A stretch of 64,000 nt of DNA from Nocardiopsis dassonvillei_B (GTDB lineage: Bacteria; Actinomycetota; Actinomycetes; Streptosporangiales; Streptosporangiaceae): the NCBI RefSeq assembly GCF_964273065.1, contig NZ_OZ186815.1, positions 2,542,001-2,606,000 of the forward strand. The letters run 5' to 3'. Shown here piece after piece: positions 9,125 through 15,623 of the stretch. Numbering within the stretch: position 1 is the first letter of the stretch; each line of letters begins with the position of its first letter. Below the pieces are notes generated by a model. That model had not been told where the DNA came from. It did no database searches and saw only the letters and a list, made by a program, of their open reading frames with translations. Both the position numbers and the translations under genes were made by a program.

Positions 9125-9177
9125 GGGTGGAACTCCCGAAGGTGGATGCTGTGGTGGACCGACCCGGACCCGGCCAA

Positions 9178-9243
9178 CAAAAAAGACCCCCCATGGACAT
9201 GAGAGGTCTGCGCGCCGGCGAGGTCCGCTGTCAGCCGGCGCGC
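9178..9243 (-). promoter_or_regulatory. Transcription attenuator of cimA
   Basis: Two successive hairpins are read on the minus strand. The first is a perfect 10-bp stem (GCGCGCCGGC with GCCGGCGCGC, 9210-9243) whose 5' arm contains the last codons and whose loop starts at the stop of the leader ORF. The second is an 11-bp stem (AGACCTCTCAT with ATGGGGGGTCT, two G-U pairs, loop GTCC, 9184-9209) followed directly by a run of T, a canonical intrinsic terminator. It lies 54 bp before the cimA start. The antiterminator pairing was not worked out. Confidence 0.8.
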
Positions 9244-9272
9244 CTCACGATAATGATCACCTGAGACGGCAT
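9231..9272 (-). CDS. cimA leader peptide (Ile/Val-rich)
   Basis: A 13-codon ORF, MPSQVIIIVRRAG, or nine codons (MIIIVRRAG) if GTG 9260 is the start. Three consecutive isoleucine codons (ATC ATT ATC) flanked by valines fit a ribosome that stalls when charged Ile/Val tRNA is scarce. The reading frame ends inside the first attenuator hairpin. No Shine-Dalgarno sequence is visible for either start, so translation may be leaderless. The arrangement matches the ilvB leader at 25499-25549, including the closing Arg-Arg-Ala. Confidence 0.7.
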   Translation of the reverse strand: MPSQVIIIVRRAG

Positions 9273-9323
9273 GCGGCCAGTGTGCCACAGGACGACGGCC
9301 GTGACCCTGCTCCCGGACCGATT

Positions 9324-9340
9324 GTCCCAGTATGTGGGAC
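9324..9340. promoter_or_regulatory. Dyad operator upstream of cimA
   Basis: TGTCCCA-GTATG-TGGGACA, a perfect 7-bp inverted repeat, lies about 55-80 bp upstream of the leader peptide. It is centred at 9332 and has the same spacing as the TCTC-N7-GAGA dyads near leuB, ilvB and the 12.0-kb small gene. Confidence 0.6.
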
Positions 9341-9377
9341 AGTGATTTCTCCCACTGGACAAAACGGGCAAGCGAAA

Positions 9378-9402
9378 GGGCCGCCGGGGAACCCGGCGGC
9401 CC
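9378..9402 (-). terminator. ilvE terminator
   Basis: GGGCCGCCGGG-GAA-CCCGGCGGCCC is an 11-bp perfect stem with a 3-base loop, 18 bases past the ilvE stop. On the minus strand it is followed by TTTCGCTTGCCCGTTTT. It separates ilvE from the cimA regulatory region. Confidence 0.75.
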
Positions 9403-9420
9403 CGCCCTCGTTACGGCGGA

Positions 9421-10545
9421 CTACTCCTGGAAGCGGGTCACCCAGCCGTGCTTGTCCGGGCGGTGTCCGGTCTGGAGGCCGACCAGCTCCTCGCGCAGGC
9501 GCATGGTGACCGGGCCGGGGGTGCCGTCGCCCACGGTGAACTCCCCGTCGTCGCTCTTGACGAACCCGACCGGTGTGATGACCGCCGCCGTGCCGCAGGC
9601 GAACACCTCGGTCAGCTCGCCCGACTCGGCGGCCTCGCGCCACTCCTCGATGGAGATCGGCGCCTCCTCCGCCGGGATGCCCAGGTCGGGGGCCAGGGTC
9701 AGCAGCGACTCGCGGGTGATGCCGGGCAGCAGCGTCCCGGTGAGCGGCGGGGTGCGCAGGCGCGCGTTCTCACCCGAGCCGAACACGAACCACAGGTTCA
9801 TGCCGCCCATCTCCTCCACCCAGCGGTGCTCGCGGGCGTCCAGCCAGACCACCTGGTCGCAGCCCTTCTCCACGGCCTGCGCCTGGGCCAGGAAGCTGGC
9901 CGCGTAGTTGCCCGCGAACTTGGCCGCACCGGTGCCGCCGGGGGCGGCCCGCGTGTAGTCCTTGGACAGCCAGACGGTGACCGGCTTGACGCCGCCCGAG
10001 AAGTAGGAGCCGACCGGCGAGGCGATGAGCAGGTAGACGTAGCTGCGGGAGGGGTGGTTGACCCCCAGGCCCACGTCGGTGGAGATCATGAACGGCCGCA
10101 GGTAGAGGCTGAAGTCGGGCTTGGTGGGGACCCAGTCGCCGTCGTGCTCCAGCAGCAGCTCGATGGACCTGAGGAACAGGTCCTCGGGAAGCGCGGGCAT
10201 GGCCATGCGGGCGGCGCTCCGGTTGAAGCGGGCCGCGTTGGCCTCGGGCCGGAAGGACGCCAGGGAGCCGTCGGGGTGGCGGTAGGCCTTGAGCCCCTCG
10301 AAGATCTCCTGGGCGTAGTGCAGCGCGGAGGTGGCCGGGTCCAGGCTCAGCGGGCCGTAGGGCTCCAGCTTCGCGTCGTGCCACCCCTTGCCCTCGGTGT
10401 AGCGGATGCTCACCATGTGGTCGGTGAACACCTGGCCGAACCCCGGACTCTCCAGCAGCGCCTCTCGCTCCTGCGGGGTCTTCCGCCGGTCGGAGAGCTG
10501 GATGTCGAACGCCAACCCGCTCGTGGTGGTGTTGTCGTTGGTCAT
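9421..10545 (-). CDS. ilvE: Branched-chain amino acid aminotransferase
   Basis: 374 residues, a fold-type IV PLP enzyme of normal length for IlvE. It performs the last step of Ile, Val and Leu synthesis using glutamate as amino donor. LHYAQEIFEGLKAYRHPDGS, LYLRPFMI and KFAGNYAASFLAQ (with the Schiff-base lysine in the K-x-x-x-NY region) are typical. EMGGMNLWFVF and FACGTAAVITPV near the C-terminus bind the cofactor phosphate and substrate. ATG 10545 has GAGAGGACC upstream. It is separated from leuB by a terminator and has its own leader with a hairpin. Confidence 0.95.
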   Translation of the reverse strand: MTNDNTTTSGLAFDIQLSDRRKTPQEREALLESPGFGQVFTDHMVSIRYTEGKGWHDAKLEPYGPLSLDPATSALHYAQEIFEGLKAYRHPDGSLASFRPEANAARFNRSAARMAMPALPEDLFLRSIELLLEHDGDWVPTKPDFSLYLRPFMISTDVGLGVNHPSRSYVYLLIASPVGSYFSGGVKPVTVWLSKDYTRAAPGGTGAAKFAGNYAASFLAQAQAVEKGCDQVVWLDAREHRWVEEMGGMNLWFVFGSGENARLRTPPLTGTLLPGITRESLLTLAPDLGIPAEEAPISIEEWREAAESGELTEVFACGTAAVITPVGFVKSDDGEFTVGDGTPGPVTMRLREELVGLQTGHRPDKHGWVTRFQE

Positions 10546-10571
10546 GTCGTCGTCGGTCCTCTCGGGTGCAA

Positions 10572-10595
10572 CAGGTCGGCAGCGCCGCCGACCTG
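10572..10595 (-). other. Hairpin in the ilvE 5' leader
   Basis: CAGGTCGGC and its complement GCCGACCTG around six bases form a 9-bp perfect stem ending 26 bp before the ilvE start codon. It has no U tract and no obvious leader peptide beside it. It may be a structured leader element or a protein-binding dyad. Confidence 0.35.
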
Positions 10596-10659
10596 GGATC
10601 TAGTCTGTCGGAAGAGCGCACCCTGTGCCAGAGCAGGAGCAATGGGGCCGTAACACGGC

Positions 10660-10693
10660 GAGGGCGCACCCGGGGGTGTCCGGGCGCGCCCTC
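10660..10693 (-). terminator. leuB terminator
   Basis: GAGGGCGC pairs with GCGCCCTC, with an inner CCCGG/CCGGG stem, about 70 bp after the leuB stop. It lies between leuB and ilvE, so the two genes probably have separate transcripts. Confidence 0.6.
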
Positions 10694-10762
10694 ACGGGTG
10701 TTCGCGGTGGCTGTGCCGGTCGGCCGCGCCCTGGTCCAGCGGGGCAGGGCCGACGCGGGGCG

Positions 10763-11824
10763 TCAGCCCTGCTCGGCTACTCGCGCGGCGAGGTCGTCGC
10801 CGATGCGGGAGGTGGAGCGGGTGTCGCCGGGGGCACGGGTCTTGAGGTCGGCGGCGACGGCGGCCTCGATGCGGCGGGCCGCGTCGGGGACGCCGAGGTG
10901 GTCCAGGAGGGTGGCGGCCGACAGCACGGTGGCGGTCGGGTCGGCCTTGCCCTGGCCGGCGATGTCGGGGGCCGATCCGTGGACCGGCTCGAACATGCTC
11001 GGGAAGGCGCCGGTCGGGTTGATGTTGCCGCTGGCGGCCAGCCCGATGCCGCCGGTGATGGCCGCACCGATGTCGGTGATGATGTCGCCGAACAGGTTGT
11101 CGGTGACCACCACGTCGAACCGGGCCGGCTGGTTGACGAAGAACATCGCCGCGGCGTCGACGTGGCAGTAGTCGACGGAGACCTGCGGGTACTCCGCACC
11201 GACCTCGCGGACGACGCGCTGCCACAGCTCGCCCGCGAAGGTCAGGACGTTGTCCTTGTGGACCAGCGTGAGCTTCCTGCGCGGGCGCTCGGCCGCCTTG
11301 GCGAAGGCGTAGCGGACGACGCGCTCCACGCCGAAGCGGGTGTTGACGCTGTCCTGCGTGGCGATCTCGTGCGGGGTGCCCTTGCGCAGGACGCCGCCGG
11401 CCCCGGCGTAGGGGCCCTCGGTGCCCTCGCGGACGACGAGCATGTCGATGTCCTCGGGGGTCGCACCGGCCAGCGGGCTCTCCACGCCGGGGTACAGGCG
11501 CACGGGGCGCAGGTTGACGTAGTGGTCGAAGTCGAAGCGCAGGCGCAGCAGCAGGCCCCGCTCCAGGACACCGCTGGGGACCGTGGGGTCGCCGACCGCG
11601 CCCAGGTAGATGGCCTCGTGCCGGGCCAGCTCCGCGGCGACGGAGTCGGGCAGGGTCTCGCCGGTGCGGTGCCAGAGCCGGGCCCCGAGCTCGTACTCGG
11701 TGGTCTCCACGGCGAGGTCGTGCCGGGCCGCGGCGGCCTCCAGCACCTTCAGCCCCTCGGCGACGACCTCGGGTCCGATCCCGTCGCCGGGGATGACGGC
11801 CAGTTTCACCGTACGCGCTGCCAT
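10763..11824 (-). CDS. leuB: 3-isopropylmalate dehydrogenase
   Basis: 353 residues. It oxidises and decarboxylates 3-isopropylmalate with NAD+, the third step of leucine synthesis. The actinobacterial-type sequence begins KLAVIPGDGIGPEV and includes LLLRLRFDFDHYVNLRPVRLYPG. The metal/substrate region reads VTDNLFGDIITDIGAAITGG, and FEPVHGSAPDIAGQGKADPT is the nucleotide-binding segment. ATG 11824 follows GAGGCAGG. A TCTCAC-ATG-GTGAGA dyad sits 40-56 bp upstream and suggests shared regulation with cimA and ilvB. Confidence 0.95.
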   Translation of the reverse strand: MAARTVKLAVIPGDGIGPEVVAEGLKVLEAAAARHDLAVETTEYELGARLWHRTGETLPDSVAAELARHEAIYLGAVGDPTVPSGVLERGLLLRLRFDFDHYVNLRPVRLYPGVESPLAGATPEDIDMLVVREGTEGPYAGAGGVLRKGTPHEIATQDSVNTRFGVERVVRYAFAKAAERPRRKLTLVHKDNVLTFAGELWQRVVREVGAEYPQVSVDYCHVDAAAMFFVNQPARFDVVVTDNLFGDIITDIGAAITGGIGLAASGNINPTGAFPSMFEPVHGSAPDIAGQGKADPTATVLSAATLLDHLGVPDAARRIEAAVAADLKTRAPGDTRSTSRIGDDLAARVAEQG

Positions 11825-11863
11825 GCGGCCTGCCTCTGATCCGATCGCGATCCCACCGGCTGT

Positions 11864-11880
11864 TTCTCACATGGTGAGAT
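11864..11880. promoter_or_regulatory. Dyad operator upstream of leuB
   Basis: TCTCAC-ATG-GTGAGA (11865-11879) is a perfect 6-bp inverted repeat centred on 11872. On the minus strand a TATGGT hexamer lies shortly upstream of it, so a bound protein could block initiation. It matches the dyads at cimA, ilvB and 12.3 kb. Confidence 0.55.
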
Positions 11881-11946
11881 CAGAATGAACACTGAATGAG
11901 ACAACCATACCGGCCCGCGGAACCGGCGGCGCCCCGCGCCCGGTGG

Positions 11947-12039
11947 TCAGTCGCGGCGGTCCAGGGCTTCCTGGAGCGCACGGGAGATCTCTTCGTCGAC
12001 GTCGGAGGTGGACGGGTACTCGACCATGTCGTACATCAT
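11947..12039 (-). CDS. Small acidic protein of 30 residues upstream of leuB
   Basis: An ORF starting ATG ATG (complement of 12037-12039), with GGAG seven bases upstream, encodes MMYDMVEYPSTSDVDEEISR followed by ALQEALDRRD. The second half is a predicted acidic amphipathic helix. It sits 123 bp upstream of leuB, after a dedicated regulatory region with two tandem TCTC-N7-GAGA dyads. I do not recognise a family. Codons are ordinary for this genome (mostly C or G third). It could be a small regulator or a coupling peptide for leuB. Reality as a gene rests on the ribosome site and its placement. Confidence 0.5.
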   Translation of the reverse strand: MMYDMVEYPSTSDVDEEISRALQEALDRRD

Positions 12040-12304
12040 GTGGGACTCCGATTGCGGTGCGCGACCGATGCCGCGTGCGGCGGACCTGGTGGGTGTGCGC
12101 TGCACGGACACGGCGGTCGGCGGTGACCGCGAGAGAGATGAGAAAAGAGAAGGAGCACCTGCCCCGGCGGGGTCGCACCGGGCCCGTCCCCGCGGGCCCG
12201 GTTCGGGCGGGCGGGGCGGCGGACGGCGGCACCGGCCGGTGGAGACGGACGCCGCTGACTCCTAGGACGCCAGAATATCGGATGTCCAACTATGTGGCCA
12301 GAAT

Positions 12305-12345
12305 TTCTCACCATGCGAGACGACCGCGTGTCTCCACAGGTGAGA
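12305..12345. promoter_or_regulatory. Two tandem TCTC-N7-GAGA dyads
   Basis: TCTCA-CCATG-CGAGA (centre 12313) and TCTCC-ACAGG-TGAGA (centre 12338) lie 25 bp apart. Both are upstream of the 30-residue gene and close behind the end of the glycosyltransferase operon. They share the geometry of the cimA, leuB and ilvB dyads. A minus-strand TATTCT hexamer occurs near 12275, about 30 bp downstream of the first site. Confidence 0.5.
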
Positions 12346-12377
12346 GACCATGACGTTCCACCACGGAACAGGACGAA

Positions 12378-12409
12378 GGGGTGCGGCACCCGGTCGGGTA
12401 CCGCACCCC
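12378..12409 (-). terminator. Terminator of the glycosyltransferase operon
   Basis: GGGGTGCGGCACCC pairs with GGGTACCGCACCCC across a 4-base loop, with one imperfect pair, 11 bases downstream of the last glycosyltransferase gene. Confidence 0.65.
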
Positions 12410-12419
12410 TCCCCTGTGG

Positions 12420-14015
12420 TCAGCGCATACCCCACAGGGTCAGCCGGGTCCCGCGCCCCCGCGTGAGCGCGCGAATCCGCCGCTCCCAGCGGTCGGCCTC
12501 CGCCTCGGCGAGCTCCGCCTTCCGGCGTGCCCTCCTCAGGCGCCTGCTCCAGTCCGCGGGGGGCGCCACCGGCGCCTCCCCCACCGCGGCGACGGCCTCC
12601 CGGGGCATCTCGGACCTCCCCCACACGTCGGCCACGACGGCGTCCAGGTCCTCCGGGGAGGCGCCCAGGAGCCGGGCCCGGGCGAAGGCCGAGGTCCGCT
12701 CCAGCCGCGGCCCCCCACCCCGCGTCAGCACCAGCCCCGCCCGCTCCCGGTCCGCCGTCGCCGCCATCTCCGCCAGGGCGTGGGGCGCCGCCGGGAAACC
12801 CGCCGGTACGAGCAGCCGGAAGGGCGCGTCCGGATGCGGTACGGGCTCCCCCTCGCAGAAGCGGACCCTCGGTTCGCAGCGGTAGTACTCCTTCAACAGG
12901 CGCACGTCGAGGTCCGGGTCGTCCAGCATGCCGTGCCGTCCGGGACCGGCTTTGGACCACTCCCCCGAGAGCACCACCTCGATGTCCGCGGGCGCACCGC
13001 CCAGGAGTCCGTCCACCACGGTCGCGACCTCGTCGTACCCCTGCCCCAGGGTGTCCACCACGATCTGTGCGTAGGGGACCCGCCAGGAGCGCCACGCCGC
13101 CTTCCGGCGGCTCCACATCAGGGGGATCCGGTTCTCCTTGAAGGGCCGCGAGGCCCGCGCGACCCGTCGGCCGTCCCGCTCCGTGGCGGGCGTCCCCAGA
13201 TGCCGGCCGATCGCCTCGGGGTCGGGGACGAAGACCGCCCCCCGCTGGGCCAGGCGGTATCCGAGCTCACTGTCCTCACCCAGGCTCAGGGCCGGGTCGC
13301 TGCCTCCGGCCTCCTCCAGGAAGGAGCGGCGCACCGAGAACGAGGCCCCGGTGGACATCTCCCAGGCGCGGTGCGCCGCACCCGCCGGCCCTCCGGTGGC
13401 CTCCAGCAGTTCGGCGATCCACGCCGGCCGGGTGGCGCTCTCCTCCCGTCGCCGCGGCCACGCAGCGGTGAGGACCATGTTCCTCACCCCCTCGGGGGTC
13501 AGGTCGTGGAAAGGACCCTCCTCGTACACCGTGTCACCCAGGACCGCGAGGTAGTCGGCCAGGTGGTGCCAGCGCATCTGCGCCTCCAGGTGGTCGCGGA
13601 ACACGACCATGTCCGCGTCCAGCCGGAGCACCACCTCTCCCCCGGAGGACAGGACGCCCGAGTGCACCGCGTGCCCGGGGCCCCATCCGCCGGGCCGGGC
13701 GGACACCAGCCGCGTGTTCTCCGGACGCAGCTCCGGCAGCCGCAGCGCGGGAACACTCCCGTCGTCCACCACCACCACCTCGGTCAACGACGACGGATAC
13801 CCCTGCGCCGCCAACGACGCCAGCGTCAGGTCCAGCTTCCCCTGACCCCCGAACGCCGGGACCACCACACTCACACCCAGCACCGGAGACCACTCCCCCA
13901 GCGCCGGAGGCTCCAGCACCGAATAGTCGTTGCGCCGCACCACAGGCCGCGGCGCACACGCCGCGCCCTCCGGGAGGCCCTCGGTACGGACACCCCTCAC
14001 CGTGTCACCCCTCAT
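12420..14015 (-). CDS. Glycosyltransferase family 2 protein (operon gene 5)
   Basis: 531 residues. The GT-A fold begins at VSVVVPAFGGQGKLDLTLAS, has VVVVDDGS and the metal-binding DxD motif LDADM near residue 135, and an acceptor-side GEDSELGYRLAQ. A long C-terminal extension ends in a basic helical tail. It should move a nucleotide-sugar residue to a glycan or protein; donor and acceptor are unknown. ATG 14015 overlaps the preceding stop as ATGA. Residues about 25-112 are encoded by DNA near-identical to the preceding gene, while the rest has diverged strongly, so the two are paralogues homogenised over the nucleotide-binding half. Confidence 0.85.
   Translation of the reverse strand: MRGDTVRGVRTEGLPEGAACAPRPVVRRNDYSVLEPPALGEWSPVLGVSVVVPAFGGQGKLDLTLASLAAQGYPSSLTEVVVVDDGSVPALRLPELRPENTRLVSARPGGWGPGHAVHSGVLSSGGEVVLRLDADMVVFRDHLEAQMRWHHLADYLAVLGDTVYEEGPFHDLTPEGVRNMVLTAAWPRRREESATRPAWIAELLEATGGPAGAAHRAWEMSTGASFSVRRSFLEEAGGSDPALSLGEDSELGYRLAQRGAVFVPDPEAIGRHLGTPATERDGRRVARASRPFKENRIPLMWSRRKAAWRSWRVPYAQIVVDTLGQGYDEVATVVDGLLGGAPADIEVVLSGEWSKAGPGRHGMLDDPDLDVRLLKEYYRCEPRVRFCEGEPVPHPDAPFRLLVPAGFPAAPHALAEMAATADRERAGLVLTRGGGPRLERTSAFARARLLGASPEDLDAVVADVWGRSEMPREAVAAVGEAPVAPPADWSRRLRRARRKAELAEAEADRWERRIRALTRGRGTRLTLWGMR
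13678..13941. repeat. Near-identical block, copy A of pair 1
   Basis: About 264 bp that matches 15279-15542 at a constant offset of 1601 bp with no differences seen. Weaker similarity continues to about 13549. It encodes the N-terminal VSVVVPAFGG to SARPGGWG part of the glycosyltransferases. Codons end mostly in G, unlike the flanking C-ending codons. Confidence 0.85.
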
Positions 14016-15613
14016 CCCATGATCCGGCACAGCAACCGCCCGAGCCCGCCCCTGGTCAGCCGACGGAACCTGCCCTCCAGGGCCTCGGCCCGCGCGCGGT
14101 GCCTCCCGGCCTCCGCCAGAGCCCGCTCGACCTGTTCCTCCCAGTCGGCCGGAGCCTGCGGCTCCTCCTGGAACAGCTCCGAGTCGCCGTCCATCCAGCG
14201 GATGCCGTGAACGCGGTCGACCATCGCCTCCAGGTCCCCGTCCTCCCTGATCAGCCGACGCGCCCGTGCGAAGGCCGAGGTGCGTTCGAGCCGGGGTCCC
14301 CCCAGTTCGTTCCCGAGGACGGTGGCGCGCAGGAGCCCGCACCGGCTCTTCTCCATCCGGTCGACCATCCGGTCCACGGCGTGGGGGGCGAGCACCTGCC
14401 CGGGTGCGACGAGGAGGCGGAAGGGGACGTCAGGGTCGGCGTCGGGCACCGCGGAGGCGAAACGGACCCGGGGTTCCGCACCGTAGTGCTCCCGGAGCAG
14501 GTGCAGGTCCTGACCGGGGTCGTCCACCGGCCTCCGCCGGGCCGCCCGCCCGGTCTCCCAGGCGCCGACCAGCGTGATCCTCAGGTTCGACGTGTCACCG
14601 CGCAGCAGCGCGTCGACGGTGGCCGCGACATCCTCGAAGGTGTGCCCCCCGGCCTCCACCACCGCGTCGACCCCGGGGACCTGCCACCGGCGTCCCCGGA
14701 CGCGCTGGGCGTCCGTCATGTACGGAAGGCGGTTGCCCACGAAGGTCCGGTTGAAGCGTGTGGCCTCCGCACGGCGCCTCTCCATGTGGGGGAGGCCCAG
14801 GTGCCAGCTGTCGGCGGTGCGCTCGGGAACGAAGACGGCTCCGTTCTGGAGCATGCGGAACCCCAGATGGGTGTCCTCCCCCAGAAGGAGGGTGGGATCC
14901 ATGCCCCCGCACTCGTGGTAGAAGGCCCGGTGGACCGAACCCGTGGCCCCGATGAAGCACCGGTGCGCCCGGGGGCCGGCCCTGCGCAGATCCCCGGTCG
15001 TACGGTAGGCCTTGGCCAGCCACTCCAACTCCCGCCCCGGCCCCTCGACCAGCCGCTCCTCCTCCCCCCTCCCCACGGCCTCGAACACCTCCCGCGGGGT
15101 GGGCGGACGGTCGGTGTCCTCGACGAAGCGCAGGTGCCCGGTGACCGCGAGGTAGTCGGCCAGGTGGTGCCAGCGCATCTGCGCCTCCAGGTGGTCGCGG
15201 AACACGACCATGTCCGCGTCGAGGAACAGCAGCACCTCGCCCCCGGCGGACAGGACGCCCGAATGGACGGCGTGGGCACGCCCCCATCCGCCGGGCCGGG
15301 CGGACACCAGCCGCGTGTTCTCCGGACGCAGCTCCGGCAGCCGCAGCGCGGGAACACTCCCGTCGTCCACCACCACCACCTCGGTCAACGACGACGGATA
15401 CCCCTGCGCCGCCAACGACGCCAGCGTCAGGTCCAGCTTCCCCTGACCCCCGAACGCCGGGACCACCACACTCACACCCAGCACCGGAGACCACTCCCCC
15501 AGCGCCGGAGGCTCCAGCACCGAATAGTCGTTGCGCCGCAGAACCGGTGGAGAGGCGGCTGCGGGTGCGGTGGAGCCGAGCACCTGCTGCCCGGAATGGT
15601 CGACGAGTGTCAC
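14012..15613 (-). CDS. Glycosyltransferase family 2 protein (operon gene 4)
   Basis: 533 residues, a paralogue of the following gene. After an alanine-rich leader, the GT-A core reads VSVVVPAFGGQGKLDL, VVVVDDGS and the DxD motif FLDADMV. The acceptor-side half contains CFIGATGSVHRAFYHECGG and GEDTHLGFRM. Compared with its partner it carries an extra segment (about RFVEDTDRPPTPREVFEA) and a different C-terminus. GTG 15613 has GAGGAGA at ideal spacing and starts 10 bp after the preceding gene. Its stop overlaps the next start. It is probably an enzyme of a cell-surface polysaccharide pathway; specificity is unknown. Confidence 0.85.
   Translation of the reverse strand: MTLVDHSGQQVLGSTAPAAASPPVLRRNDYSVLEPPALGEWSPVLGVSVVVPAFGGQGKLDLTLASLAAQGYPSSLTEVVVVDDGSVPALRLPELRPENTRLVSARPGGWGRAHAVHSGVLSAGGEVLLFLDADMVVFRDHLEAQMRWHHLADYLAVTGHLRFVEDTDRPPTPREVFEAVGRGEEERLVEGPGRELEWLAKAYRTTGDLRRAGPRAHRCFIGATGSVHRAFYHECGGMDPTLLLGEDTHLGFRMLQNGAVFVPERTADSWHLGLPHMERRRAEATRFNRTFVGNRLPYMTDAQRVRGRRWQVPGVDAVVEAGGHTFEDVAATVDALLRGDTSNLRITLVGAWETGRAARRRPVDDPGQDLHLLREHYGAEPRVRFASAVPDADPDVPFRLLVAPGQVLAPHAVDRMVDRMEKSRCGLLRATVLGNELGGPRLERTSAFARARRLIREDGDLEAMVDRVHGIRWMDGDSELFQEEPQAPADWEEQVERALAEAGRHRARAEALEGRFRRLTRGGLGRLLCRIMG
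15279..15542. repeat. Near-identical block, copy B of pair 1
   Basis: Partner of 13678-13941 in direct orientation. The shared stretch stops sharply after the CGCCGCA that encodes the LRRND/VRRND junction. Confidence 0.85.
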
Positions 15614-15623
15614 GGCTGTCTCC

